From contig NZ_FNYD01000006.1 of NCBI RefSeq assembly GCF_900109035.1, positions 218,983 to 282,982 of the forward strand: a stretch of 64,000 nt of DNA, read 5' to 3'. Position numbers and translations under genes: made by a program. The notes under the pieces were generated by a model. It did no database searches. It saw nothing but the letters and a program-made list of their open reading frames with translations, and was not told where the DNA came from. This DNA comes from Cribrihabitans marinus (GTDB lineage Bacteria; Pseudomonadota; Alphaproteobacteria; Rhodobacterales; Rhodobacteraceae). Of this stretch, positions 44,693-53,671 are shown piece by piece (positions within the stretch are counted from its first letter, which is position 1; each line of letters opens with the position of its first letter).

Positions 44693-45406
44693 TCAGGCCG
44701 CGCGCTTGCCCTCGGCGGCCCAGATCGCGCCCCGGCGGATCATCTCGGTGACCTGAGGCACCTTCAGGTCGTCCAGCTCATGCCCGATCGAGCAATAGAA
44801 CACCCGGCCCTTGTCCCAGCGCCGGGTCCAGGTCACGGGGATCACCGTGCCCTCGATCCACCACAAATGGTCACCCGAGAAGGTTGTGGTCGCCAGCACG
44901 TTATTCGACGGGTCGGTCAGCATGTAATATTGTTCCGAGCGGATGCGGAAGCTGCGGATGCCCTCGACCAGCGGATGGTCGGGTTTGCAGATCGTCACGT
45001 CATAGTCGATGTAATCCTCGCGCGGCTGCAGGTTGTCGGGCCAGCCGGGCGGGTGGGCCACGAACTGCCCGCCGATCAGGAAGTGATAAGTGGGCCGGTC
45101 CCGGAACGCGTCGCCCATATGCCCGTGCCACCCGGCCAGGCCGCAGCCGTCGCCGACGAGTTTCAGCAGCCCGTCCTCCTGCAGCTTGGTCATGTTGCCG
45201 AACTCGGCCTGGTGTCCGGACCGGGCCGAGGACCAGATCGGCGTGATCAGGTCCAGATCGGCCAGTTCCTCGGGCCGCTCCAGCGGCGCAAGCGTGTCAT
45301 GGACCGCCACCTCGAACCCGTTCCGTGTCAGCAGATCCTCGTACCATTCGGCGAAATGGGCGGGCGTGTGGCCCTCCCATCCGCCGACGAAAAGCGCGGC
45401 TTTCAT
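44693..45406 (-). CDS. ThuA-family protein (class I glutamine-amidotransferase-like)
   Basis: A 237-residue protein of the ThuA family, named after a trehalose utilisation locus, with a glutamine-amidotransferase-like fold. Seen: KAALFVGGWEGHTPAHFAEW, LAGWHGHMGDAF, and the terminal RVFYCSIGHELDDL typical of the family. The usual amidotransferase triad is not preserved. ThuA-like proteins often appear in sugar catabolic loci as 3-keto-sugar enzymes. It is the last gene of the leftward ABC transporter operon; its start overlaps the stop of the dehydrogenase gene. Confidence 0.85.
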   Translation of the reverse strand: MKAALFVGGWEGHTPAHFAEWYEDLLTRNGFEVAVHDTLAPLERPEELADLDLITPIWSSARSGHQAEFGNMTKLQEDGLLKLVGDGCGLAGWHGHMGDAFRDRPTYHFLIGGQFVAHPPGWPDNLQPREDYIDYDVTICKPDHPLVEGIRSFRIRSEQYYMLTDPSNNVLATTTFSGDHLWWIEGTVIPVTWTRRWDKGRVFYCSIGHELDDLKVPQVTEMIRRGAIWAAEGKRAA

Positions 45407-46275
45407 GTGCTGTCCTCTCGCATGAAGTTCAGGATGGCGGCCATGTCGCGCGCGGCATAGCCCTGCGCCTCGGCGTCGCGCAGGACGCTCAGCGTGATCT
45501 CGCCCTGCGGCATGGCAGCGCCCAGATCGCGGGCCAGCGCGGCGGTGACTTCCATGTCCTTGCGCGCCAGCGCCACGGTGAAGGTCACGTCATGCGCGGC
45601 CTCGTCCAGATAGAGCGGGCGGCGGTATTTCAGCATCGGCGCGGCGGCGGCGCTGTTTTCGATCACGTCGAAGGCCGCCTCGGGCGCGATGCCCGACGCC
45701 TCGGCCAGGGTCATCGCCTCGGCAAGGGTCTGGTTGAGGCCGTGGATCAGCGAATTCACCGCCAGCTTCATCACCGCACCGGCACCGGGCCGGCCCAGAC
45801 AGATCGTCTTGCGGCCCATCGCGTCGAAAAGTGCCATCAGCGGCGCGGCGGTGTCCGGGCTGCAGCCGGCCATGATCAGAAGCTGCGCGTCCGCGGCGGC
45901 CTGGGTCGCCCCGGATACAGGTGCGTCGATCACCGTGCAGCCCGCAGGCGCGGCCTGCGCCAGCGCGGCGATGTGGTCGGGGCTCATGGTGCCCATCTCG
46001 ACAAAGACGCGCGCGCCGGAGCCGGCGAACAGCCCGTCCGCTCCCAGATGCACCGCCTCGGAAGAGGCATCGTCGGCCAGCATCGTCACCACAACGTCGG
46101 TCGCGGCGGCCAGCGCGCGGGGCGTTTGCGCCACCGCGCAGCCGGTCTCGTCGGCCAGCGCCCGCGCCCTGTCGGGCGAGCGGTTCCACACCGTGAGCTC
46201 ATAGCCTGCGGCGGCCAGGTTGCGCGCCATATGCGCACCCATGCGCCCGAGCCCTGCGACCCCCACGCGCATCAT
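45403..46275 (-). CDS. NAD(P)-dependent beta-hydroxyacid dehydrogenase
   Basis: A 290-residue member of the 3-hydroxyisobutyrate/tartronate semialdehyde reductase family. Seen: RVGVAGLGRMGAHMARNLAA, VIDAPVSGATQAAADAQLLI, and the catalytic lysine in GAGAVMKLAVNSLIHGLNQ. It lies between the ABC ATPase and ThuA genes with four-base overlaps on both sides (ATGA), so it belongs to the catabolic operon. A second family member lies at 35273-36232, with a different loop set. Substrate unknown; a 3-hydroxyacid or sugar acid intermediate is likely. Confidence 0.85.
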   Translation of the reverse strand: MMRVGVAGLGRMGAHMARNLAAAGYELTVWNRSPDRARALADETGCAVAQTPRALAAATDVVVTMLADDASSEAVHLGADGLFAGSGARVFVEMGTMSPDHIAALAQAAPAGCTVIDAPVSGATQAAADAQLLIMAGCSPDTAAPLMALFDAMGRKTICLGRPGAGAVMKLAVNSLIHGLNQTLAEAMTLAEASGIAPEAAFDVIENSAAAAPMLKYRRPLYLDEAAHDVTFTVALARKDMEVTAALARDLGAAMPQGEITLSVLRDAEAQGYAARDMAAILNFMREDST

Positions 46276-47783
46276 GCCACCTGGTCGCTTTCGATGCCCG
46301 AAATCGCCTGGATCAGGCTGTCCTCCGAGACCTCCTCGGAGGTGAACTCGCGCATCACCCGACCGTGATACATCGCCACGATCCGGTCCGATACATGCAG
46401 CACCTCGGGCATTTCCGAGCTGATGACGATCACTGCATAGCCTTGGGCGGCGAGGCCCCGGATCAGGTTGTGGATCTCGGATTTCGAGCCCACGTCGATG
46501 CCGCGTGTCGGCTCGTCCACGATCAGGACGCTGGGATGCATCGACAGCCACTTGCCGATGACGATCTTCTGCTGGTTGCCGCCCGAGAGGTTGCCCACAA
46601 GCTGACGCCAGCCGGGGGTGCGGATGTCCAGCTTGTCGCGATACTGGTCGAAGATCGCCACCTCGGCCCCGTCGCTGACGAAGGGTCCGGCGGTCAGGTC
46701 GTCGACCTGCGGCAGGGTCATGTTGTCCCGGCAATTCATGCTCAGAACGAGACCCTGGCCCTTGCGGTCCTCGGGCACCAGCGAGATGCCGTGCCGGATC
46801 GCCTCGACCGGGGAATTGATGCGCACCTCTTGCCCATCCAGAAGGATGCTGCCTGCCGAGGGATTGCGCAGGCCGAAGATGGTCTCGGCGATCTCGGTCC
46901 GACCCGCGCCCACAAGCCCGTAGAAGCCGACAACCTCGCCGCGCCGCACGGAAAAGCTGACATCCTGGTAGAGTTTGCCGCAACTCAGGTCGCGCACTTC
47001 GATCGCGACGTCGCCCATCTCGTGATGGCTGGCGTTGCGCGACAGGTCCAGACTGCGGCCGATCATCAGCTGCGTCACCTCGTCCTCGTCGGTCTGCGCG
47101 GTCTCCAGGGTGCCGCGATACTGACCGTCGCGCAGCACGCTGATCCGGTCGGTGATCTTGAAGATCTCCTCCATCCGGTGCGAGATGTAGATGATGCCGA
47201 CGCCGCGGCCCTTGAGGTCGGCGATCACGTCGAACAGCACGACCTTCTCGGCATCGGTCAGCGAAGCGGTCGGCTCGTCGAAGATCACGGCGCGCGGATC
47301 GACGGTCAGCGCGCGGGCGATCTCGACCATCTGCTGGTTCGCGATGGACAGGTCGCCGACCCGCGTGCGGGCGTCGAAACCCACGTTCAGCGTCTTGAGG
47401 ATCGCGTCGGTGGTGTCATAGAGCGCCTGCCAGTCGACGCGGCCCAGGCTCTTGCGCGGCAGCTCGCCCAGAAAGATGTTTTCGGCCACGCTCAACTCGT
47501 CGGCCAGGCTCAACTCCTGGTGGATGAACACCACGCCCTGCGCCTTGGCCTGCAGGGGCGAGGTCATCACCGTTGGCTGTTCGGCAATGAAGATCTGGCC
47601 TGTATCGGGCTGGTGGATGCCGCCCAGCACCTTCATCAGGGTGGATTTGCCCGCGCCGTTCTCGCCCATCAGTGCATGCACCTCGCCGGGCAGGACGGCA
47701 AAGGACACGTCGTCCAGTGCGCGCACGCCCGGAAAGGTCTTGACGATGCCTTCGAGGCGCAGGGCCGGTGTCTGATCGGTCAT
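46272..47783 (-). CDS. CUT2 sugar ABC transporter ATP-binding protein (two NBDs)
   Basis: A 503-residue double ATPase of the RbsA/XylG/MglA type. N-terminal domain: Walker A GENGAGKSTLMKVLGG, LSIANQQMVEIARAL, Walker B VIFDEPTASLTD. C-terminal domain: degenerate Walker A GLVGAGRTEIAETI, signature LSGGNQQKIVIGKWL, Walker B VLIVDEPTRGIDVGSKS. The order of intact and weak sites is typical of CUT2 ATPases. It energises uptake through the two permeases that precede it. Confidence 0.93.
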   Translation of the reverse strand: MTDQTPALRLEGIVKTFPGVRALDDVSFAVLPGEVHALMGENGAGKSTLMKVLGGIHQPDTGQIFIAEQPTVMTSPLQAKAQGVVFIHQELSLADELSVAENIFLGELPRKSLGRVDWQALYDTTDAILKTLNVGFDARTRVGDLSIANQQMVEIARALTVDPRAVIFDEPTASLTDAEKVVLFDVIADLKGRGVGIIYISHRMEEIFKITDRISVLRDGQYRGTLETAQTDEDEVTQLMIGRSLDLSRNASHHEMGDVAIEVRDLSCGKLYQDVSFSVRRGEVVGFYGLVGAGRTEIAETIFGLRNPSAGSILLDGQEVRINSPVEAIRHGISLVPEDRKGQGLVLSMNCRDNMTLPQVDDLTAGPFVSDGAEVAIFDQYRDKLDIRTPGWRQLVGNLSGGNQQKIVIGKWLSMHPSVLIVDEPTRGIDVGSKSEIHNLIRGLAAQGYAVIVISSEMPEVLHVSDRIVAMYHGRVMREFTSEEVSEDSLIQAISGIESDQVA

Positions 47784-48772
47784 GTCTTCAATTCCTCCTT
47801 GCCCTTGCGGTTGAGCTGACGGTCGAGGAACAGCACCGCGATCAGGATGAGGCCGATCACCAGGTTCACCGTCTCGGTGTCCGCGCCGATATGGCCCAGC
47901 CCCTTGCGCAGCAGCTGGATGGCGATCACACCGCCCAGCGTCGAGATGATCGAGCCGTAGCCGCCGGTCAGCTTGGTGCCGCCCAGCACGACCGCGGTAA
48001 TCGCCCAGAGCTCGTAGAGCATCCCGTCATTGGGATTGACCGACCCGGATTCCGAGTAGAACACCACCGCCGACAGCGAGGCGAGGAAGCCGATCAGCAT
48101 GAAATTGATCAGGAAATGCGGCCCGACGCGGATGCCCGCATTCACCGCCGCCTCGCGGTTGTTGCCGATGGCATAGGCGTTGCGGCCATGCACCGTCTTG
48201 GTCATCAGCAGCCACAGGAACAGCGCCACGCCCAGCAGGAACCATGTTGCGGTGTGCAGGCCCAGTATCTGCGCCTCGGCGAAATCGACCAGGTCCCAGT
48301 TGAGGTGGCTGGTCGGCTGCTCGCCGTTATACATGAAGACCAGTCCGCGATAGCCCAGCATGGAGCCCAGCGTGACAATGAAGGCGTCGACCCCGGTCTT
48401 CCAGACGATCAGCCCGTTGATCGCGCCCAGCACCACGCCGGTGCCCAGCGCCAGCAGCCAGGCCAGCGGGACGGACCAGCCGCCGAGCGCCTGCATGAAC
48501 GGCCAGGTCATGCTGTCCAGCAGCACGATGGCCGACAGCGCGAAGGTGGCGCCGACGCTCAGGTCGATATTGCCGTTGATCATGATGATCGTCATGCCCA
48601 GCGCGATGATCCCGATCGGCGCCGACTGCTTGAGCAGCAACAGCATGTTGTCGAAATCCATGAAGGCCTTGTCCGAGACCGACAGGTATTCGCCTGCAAC
48701 CGAGAAGAAGACGAGCTCGACGAGGATGAAGGCCCAGATGGCGCCTTGCTTGAGGAGGGCTTCGCGTTTCAT
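47780..48772 (-). CDS. CUT2 ABC transporter permease (BPD_transp_2)
   Basis: A 330-residue membrane permease with about nine or ten helices of the ribose/xylose transporter type. Seen: GMTIIMINGNIDLSVGATFA, the CUT2 signature, and GTKLTGGYGSIISTLGGVIAI near the end. It partners with the next permease and the double ATPase. Its end overlaps the ATPase start. Confidence 0.93.
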   Translation of the reverse strand: MKREALLKQGAIWAFILVELVFFSVAGEYLSVSDKAFMDFDNMLLLLKQSAPIGIIALGMTIIMINGNIDLSVGATFALSAIVLLDSMTWPFMQALGGWSVPLAWLLALGTGVVLGAINGLIVWKTGVDAFIVTLGSMLGYRGLVFMYNGEQPTSHLNWDLVDFAEAQILGLHTATWFLLGVALFLWLLMTKTVHGRNAYAIGNNREAAVNAGIRVGPHFLINFMLIGFLASLSAVVFYSESGSVNPNDGMLYELWAITAVVLGGTKLTGGYGSIISTLGGVIAIQLLRKGLGHIGADTETVNLVIGLILIAVLFLDRQLNRKGKEELKT

Positions 48773-48784
48773 GTTCCCTGCTCC

Positions 48785-49759
48785 TCAGGCGATCGGCGAC
48801 CAGAGTCGGCCCCGCTTGGCGGCGATGTCCAGCCACACGGCCAGGATGATGATGACCCAGGTCACGACATACTGGACATAGAATTCCAGCCCCACGAGCA
48901 GCAGCCCGTTCTGGATGAAGCCCAGGATCAGCACGCCGATCACGGTCTTGAAGATCGTGCCCGACCCGCCCAGCAGCGACGCGCCGCCCAGGATGACCGC
49001 GGCCAGCACCTCCAGCTCCATGCCCTGTCCGACGGTGTTCTGGCTGCCCAGCGACCGGCTGGCCTGCATCAGGCCGGCCATCGCCACGCAGAAGGACGAG
49101 ATCAGGTAGGTCTGGAACACCACGCGGGCGCGGGGCACGCCCGAGAAGGTCGCCGCGGTCCCGTTGCCGCCGACCGCATAGACCTTGCGCCCGAACGGCG
49201 TCTTGGTCAGCAGCAGGCTGAGCACGACGGCCAGCCCGGCGAACATCAGGATCGGCACCGGGATGCCGGCGACCGAGCCCTGTCCGAAGACGCTGAACCA
49301 GGTGCCCTCCTTGTCGGCGATGTCCATGTTCTTGCCGCCCGACCAGGTCAGCGTCAGCCCGTGGATGGCCGACAGCATGCCCAGCGTCACGATCAGCGAA
49401 TTGAGCTTGAGATACCCCACGAGGAAGCCGATGAAGGCGCCCAGGCCCATCGTCAGCGCGAACATCGCCGGGATGGCCAGGGTCGGGCCCAGCTTGTCGT
49501 GCAGGTCCAGCACCACGATGGTCGAGAAAGACATCATCGAGCCGACCGAAAGGTCGAGATTGCCGCCGATCACCACGAAGGTCACGCCCAGGGCCATGAT
49601 CCCCAGGATCGCCGAGGAGCGGATCACGCCGAAGACGTTGTCCACGTCCAGAAACCTCTGGTTGGCCAGTGCGAACCCGATCATGAACAGCGCGAAGGCC
49701 ACCAGGATCCCCTGCCGTGCGAGAAAGCCCGTCAGGTCCTTTCTTGTCAGCTGTGCCAT
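48785..49759 (-). CDS. CUT2 ABC transporter permease (BPD_transp_2)
   Basis: A 324-residue membrane permease homologous to the next one. Seen: GVTFVVIGGNLDLSVGSMMS near residue 60 and GGASLLGGSGTIFKTVIGVLI. Two permeases plus one double ATPase fit a heterodimeric CUT2 channel. Separated from the SDR gene by about 50 bases. Confidence 0.93.
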   Translation of the reverse strand: MAQLTRKDLTGFLARQGILVAFALFMIGFALANQRFLDVDNVFGVIRSSAILGIMALGVTFVVIGGNLDLSVGSMMSFSTIVVLDLHDKLGPTLAIPAMFALTMGLGAFIGFLVGYLKLNSLIVTLGMLSAIHGLTLTWSGGKNMDIADKEGTWFSVFGQGSVAGIPVPILMFAGLAVVLSLLLTKTPFGRKVYAVGGNGTAATFSGVPRARVVFQTYLISSFCVAMAGLMQASRSLGSQNTVGQGMELEVLAAVILGGASLLGGSGTIFKTVIGVLILGFIQNGLLLVGLEFYVQYVVTWVIIILAVWLDIAAKRGRLWSPIA

Positions 49760-49810
49760 GTATTCCTCCCTGGCCTTTCCGGGCGCGCTTGCCCGCCCGT
49801 CAATGCGGCA

Positions 49811-50608
49811 TCACACCAGCGTCATGCCGCCGTCGATCATCACGATCTGCCCGGTCATGTAGTCGCTGTCCGGGGCCGCCAGAAACGTGGTCGTTCCGGT
49901 GATGTCGGCGGGGACGGCGACGCGGCCGCGCAGGATTTCGGACGAGAACTCCTCCATCGCCTGACCCGGACGGTCGGCGGCGCCGATCTCCATCAGGTCC
50001 TGGTCGACCTGTTCCCACATCTCGGTGGCCACCACGCCCGGCGCGAATCCTGTCACCGTGATACCGTGCTTGGCAAGGTCGCGCGCGCCCGACTGGGTCA
50101 GCGACACGACAGCAAATTTGCTTGCGCAGTAGGGTGCGACATTGTCGAACCCCTGCCGGCTGGCGATCGAGGCGGTGTTCACGATCTTGCCGCCCGAGCC
50201 TTGCGCGATCATCTGCCGCGCTGCCTCCTGCATGCCGATCATGCAGCCCAGACCGTTGATTCCCATGATGAAATTCCAGTTGTCCTCGGTCACGTCGAGG
50301 AAATTCATCGGCTTGTTCACGCCGGCGTTGTTGAACTTCACGTCCAGCTTTCCGAACGTGTCGACGGTGTGCGCGATCATCGCGCGGACCTGCTGGCGGT
50401 CGGTGACGTCCACGGCCGCATGCGTGACACGCCCGCCGCCGGCCAGTGCGCGGTCGGAATTCTCCTGCGCCACCTGTGCGGCCTTGTCGGCGTTGATGTC
50501 GGCAAAGCAGACATCGGCCCCCTCGTCGAGAAGCGCCTCGCCGATGGCGCGTCCGATACCCTGTGCCGCGCCGGTGACAATGCACGCGCGTCCCGAGACC
50601 CGGCCCAT
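49811..50608 (-). CDS. SDR-family oxidoreductase, paralogue A
   Basis: A 265-residue classical short-chain dehydrogenase: cofactor motif IVTGAAQGIGRAIG, NNAG, active-site Ser in TASIASRQGF, and Tyr/Lys in YCASKFAVV. It shares distinctive stretches with the SDR at 53672-54478 (EDNWNFIMGIN, GFAPGVVATEMWEQVDQDL, PDSDYMTGQ), so the two are paralogues that probably act on related substrates. It lies between the binding-protein and permease genes. Substrate probably an alcohol or sugar derivative. Confidence 0.88.
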   Translation of the reverse strand: MGRVSGRACIVTGAAQGIGRAIGEALLDEGADVCFADINADKAAQVAQENSDRALAGGGRVTHAAVDVTDRQQVRAMIAHTVDTFGKLDVKFNNAGVNKPMNFLDVTEDNWNFIMGINGLGCMIGMQEAARQMIAQGSGGKIVNTASIASRQGFDNVAPYCASKFAVVSLTQSGARDLAKHGITVTGFAPGVVATEMWEQVDQDLMEIGAADRPGQAMEEFSSEILRGRVAVPADITGTTTFLAAPDSDYMTGQIVMIDGGMTLV

Positions 50609-50650
50609 ACCGTCTCTCCCCTTTGTCGATCCTGTCCGGTGGCGGTGGAA

Positions 50651-50699
50651 AATGCGCGGGGCCGGCAGGATGCCAATGCCCCGCGCATTCCGGGAGTGG
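50651..50699 (-). terminator. Stem-loop after the solute-binding-protein gene
   Basis: An 11-base-pair stem (AATGCGCGGGG with CCCCGCGCATT) closes a loop that holds an inner GGCA/TGCC hairpin. It lies directly after the stop of the binding-protein gene on the minus strand and before the SDR gene. There is no T-run, so partial termination or protection of the binding-protein message from decay is likelier than full termination; this would explain higher binding-protein than permease levels. Confidence 0.65.
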
Positions 50700-50700
50700 A

Positions 50701-51651
50701 TCAGAACACGGGCTTGTCGAACTCGCCCATGTTGTCCTGGGTGATCTTCGGCGTATCGAAGTAGTTCAGGAACGGCAGCTCCTTGCCTTCCAGGATGTCG
50801 ATCGCCGTCTGCAGTGCGGCTTCGGCGTCATCGACCGGCGATTGGTAGATCGAGCCCCAGTAGTCGCCCGCGGCCATCGCCTCGTAGCCGACCGCGAAGT
50901 TCGTGGCGCCGACGAAGATGATGCCGTCGCGACCGGCGGCCTTGGCGGCGTTCAATGCCCCGACACCCATGTTGTCATCCCCGGCATAGACACCGTCGAT
51001 GTCGTCATACTTGACCAGGAAGGCCTCCATGACCTGCTGCGACTTTTCGCGGTTCCAGTCGCCGGGCTGGGTCTCCATCAGCGTGACGTTCGGGCAGACC
51101 TCGGGCAGGCGGTCCTCGAAGCCCTTGGCGCGCTCGATCGCGGTGGTGTATCCGGGCTGGCCGCTGATCTGCACGATCTGGGCCTCGTCCTCGATGCCCA
51201 TCTCCTTGAACTTGTCGCACATGATCTCGGCCGAGCGGGCGCCCTGGGTGATGTTGTCCGGACCCGAGAACGACTTGACGAAGTCGAAGCCCTGCTCGGC
51301 AATGTTCGAGTTGGTGACGACCACCGGGATGTCGGCCTGGTGCGCCTTGCGCACGGCGGGAATGACCGCCTCGCCATTGGTGGGCCAGATGATGATCGCG
51401 TCGACTTCCTGCTGGATCAGATCCTCCATCTGCGCGATCTGGCGGGCCACGTCGCCGCCGGCGTCCAGAACCACGGTCTCGACATTGGGGTTGGCCGCGG
51501 CCGCGGCGATGAACGCCTTTTCATAGGTGGTCTGGTAGCTGTCGACACCGACATTGTTCTGGGTGATGCCGATGGTCATGGTCTCGGCGGCCGCGGCCGT
51601 ACCCAGCAGGGCAGTGGTGCACGCAAGCGCCATCTTTGTGGAAAAGTTCAT
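50701..51651 (-). CDS. CUT2 solute-binding protein (periplasmic-binding type I)
   Basis: A 316-residue periplasmic binding protein of the RbsB type. Signal peptide residues 1-22 (NFSTKMALACTTALLGTAAA). Mature protein: TMTIGITQNNVGVDSYQTTY, IAQMEDLIQQEVDAIIIWPTNGEAV, DIPVVVTNS, and YAGDDNMGVGALNAAKAAG, which are CUT2 binding motifs. The start at 51651 is set by GGAGGAA upstream and the signal peptide. First gene of the leftward operon; the sugar-like ligand is unknown. Confidence 0.93.
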   Translation of the reverse strand: MNFSTKMALACTTALLGTAAAAETMTIGITQNNVGVDSYQTTYEKAFIAAAAANPNVETVVLDAGGDVARQIAQMEDLIQQEVDAIIIWPTNGEAVIPAVRKAHQADIPVVVTNSNIAEQGFDFVKSFSGPDNITQGARSAEIMCDKFKEMGIEDEAQIVQISGQPGYTTAIERAKGFEDRLPEVCPNVTLMETQPGDWNREKSQQVMEAFLVKYDDIDGVYAGDDNMGVGALNAAKAAGRDGIIFVGATNFAVGYEAMAAGDYWGSIYQSPVDDAEAALQTAIDILEGKELPFLNYFDTPKITQDNMGEFDKPVF

Positions 51652-51769
51652 TCTGAGTTCCTCCCTCGAAACTTGTGGAGATTGCCGCTGCCTTCCCGGT
51701 TCGGGAATCGTCCGGCGCAATCTGTGCCTATCCAGCGGCATTTCCAGCGGAACGGGATGCCCCATAATT

Positions 51770-51808
51770 GTTCATTTTGGACAAACTTTAGTTCATTCTG
51801 GACCAAAC
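51770..51808. promoter_or_regulatory. Tandem imperfect dyads in divergent promoter, candidate operator
   Basis: Two copies of GTTCATT(T/C)TGGAC(A)AAAC stand in direct repeat at 51770-51786 and 51791-51808, 21 bases apart, or two helical turns. Each copy is itself a partial inverted repeat (TTGTTC...GGACAA and TAGTTC...GGACCA, the second weaker). They lie in the gap between the binding-protein gene and the divergent regulator gene. A dimer or dimer-of-dimers of the adjacent regulator is the obvious candidate ligand, and would link regulation of both operons. Confidence 0.6.
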
Positions 51809-51855
51809 GGGCATATCCGCGCCCCACCGATCCGAACATTTTCAGGAGAGCCACC

Positions 51856-53661
51856 ATGACACCCCGCCCGCAAGATAGGCGCCACCGAAAAGACATGCAG
51901 CCGCAGACCGCGCAAAACATCCGATATGGACAGGAAATGGCATCCCGGCCCGAACATCCGGCAGGCGCCGAACTGGGGCGTGTCGTGGACTTCCTGGCCG
52001 AGATCTGCATCGAGATCGACACATCGCTGGAACCGAACACGCCCAACCCGCACCTCAACATGATCCTGCACCTGTTGCGCAGCCATATCGAGGGCCGGCT
52101 CGTCTCGGCCTCGTCGATGGTGGCCGCGGCCGGCGTTCCCTATGCAACGGCGATGCGCAAGCTGGGCGACATCCAGTCCGCCGGGCTGGTCGAACAGCGT
52201 CCGCGCACCAAGACGGGCAAGAGCTTTTCGCTGCATCCCAGCCCGGACCTGCTGGACAGGTTCAACCAGCTGGCCGACCGGATCGACCGCATCGCCAGCG
52301 CGGCCTTCGGCGCCGAGGGTCCGGGGCGCGAGGCCAAGGACTACTATTTCGGCGGCTCCTACGTTCCGGGCCAGGCCTTGATCCCGCCGCCCCATGCGCT
52401 GCCGCGGCCGCTCAAGCTCCCGGGCGGGCTGCGCATCCTGGTGCACGGTGACCCGACATTCATGGTGATGGAGAACCTCAAGCGCCAGTTCGAGCAGATC
52501 ATCGGCACCGATATCCGCCAGCGCGCCTTTTCCATCGACCGGCTGCGCGAGGAGGCGTTGCGCAACGCCACGCGCAGCAAGAGCCAGTATGACCTGATCG
52601 CCGTCGACCTGCCCTGGCTGGGGGAGTTCGTCGAGAAGGGGCTGGTCCGGTCGCTGCCCGAGATCATGGATGTCGACCGGCTGGATCCCAGCGACTTCCA
52701 CACCGCCGGCTGGCGCGCGGCGCATTGGCATGGCGTGCCCTATGGCGTTCCCAGCCAGACCACGCCGGAACTGATGTTCTACCGGCGTGACTGGTTCGCG
52801 CGCGAGGGGCTGGAGCCTCCGTCAACCACGGACGCTGTGATCGACGCCGCGCGCCGGTTCCACGACCCGCGCAACGGGCGCTATGGCGTGGCCTGGAACG
52901 CGGCGCGGGGCACCGCCCTGGGCCACACCTTCATCATGACCTGCGCCGCGTTTGGCCAGCCGGTCATCGACCTGCCCAGGATCGCCGGCGGCTACGATGC
53001 CGACACCCTGGACGGCCGAGACTTCCGCCCGATGCTGGACACCGACCGGGCCCATGCGGCGGCGGACTACCTGATGCAGCTGATGGAGTTCTCGCCGCCC
53101 GACATCCTGTCGATGTCGTGGTACGAGCGCGTCCGCCCCTATGCAGCGGGCCGGATCGCGATGGCTTATGGCTATACGCTGCTGGCACCGTATTTCGAGC
53201 TGGACGAGACCTGTCCCGCGCATGGCAACACCGGCTACCTGCCGCATCCGCACGGGCCCGACGGGGTGCCGATTGCGCCGGTGGGCGGCTATGTGCTGTG
53301 CGTGCCGGCCAACCTGGCCGAGGACCGCCTGCCGGATGCGGTCGAGGCGCTGATCGCCTTCACCTCGCCCGCCGCGCAGAAGCTCTATGCCCAGAACGGA
53401 AGCCGCACCGCGCCGCGCTATTCGGTCGGCTCCGACCCCGAAGTGCGCCGTCTGTCGCCCATCTTCGAGCTGGTGGACCAGATGTCGTGGCGCGACGAGC
53501 TTCAGTTCTGGCCGCGCCCACCGATCCCTCAGATCTCGGACATCATCCGGATCTGCGGGCACGAATTGCACGACATGCTGCGCGGCCTCGTCTCGCCGCG
53601 CGACGCGCTGGCCCGCGCACAGTCACGGGCCGAAGACATCATGAGACAACCAGTCACTTAG
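51856..53661 (+). CDS. Cytoplasmic regulator: winged HTH fused to family-1 solute-binding domain
   Basis: A 601-residue protein without signal peptide. N-terminal part (about residues 45-150) is a MarR-like winged helix: HLLRSHIEGRLVSASSMVAA then GVPYATAMRKLGDIQSAGLV and a wing RPRTKTGKSFSLHP. From about residue 190 it is a bacterial family-1 (MalE-like) solute-binding domain: GGLRILVHGDPTFMVMENLK, YDLIAVDLPWLGEFVEKGLV, GVPYGVPSQTTPELMFYRRD, GGYVLCVPANL, then the C-terminal hinge part. AGGAGAG precedes 51856; a longer in-frame reading to 50623 is not coding. It is a probable one-component sensor of the transported compound. I know of no named example. Confidence 0.8.
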   Translation: MTPRPQDRRHRKDMQPQTAQNIRYGQEMASRPEHPAGAELGRVVDFLAEICIEIDTSLEPNTPNPHLNMILHLLRSHIEGRLVSASSMVAAAGVPYATAMRKLGDIQSAGLVEQRPRTKTGKSFSLHPSPDLLDRFNQLADRIDRIASAAFGAEGPGREAKDYYFGGSYVPGQALIPPPHALPRPLKLPGGLRILVHGDPTFMVMENLKRQFEQIIGTDIRQRAFSIDRLREEALRNATRSKSQYDLIAVDLPWLGEFVEKGLVRSLPEIMDVDRLDPSDFHTAGWRAAHWHGVPYGVPSQTTPELMFYRRDWFAREGLEPPSTTDAVIDAARRFHDPRNGRYGVAWNAARGTALGHTFIMTCAAFGQPVIDLPRIAGGYDADTLDGRDFRPMLDTDRAHAAADYLMQLMEFSPPDILSMSWYERVRPYAAGRIAMAYGYTLLAPYFELDETCPAHGNTGYLPHPHGPDGVPIAPVGGYVLCVPANLAEDRLPDAVEALIAFTSPAAQKLYAQNGSRTAPRYSVGSDPEVRRLSPIFELVDQMSWRDELQFWPRPPIPQISDIIRICGHELHDMLRGLVSPRDALARAQSRAEDIMRQPVT

Positions 53662-53671
53662 GGAGGAAGAC

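Noticed and set aside
50623..51855. Upstream in-frame extension of the winged-helix regulator
   Set aside because: The extension is antisense to the CUT2 binding-protein gene and the promoter region. The ATG at 51856 has a good ribosome-binding site and begins the recognisable protein.
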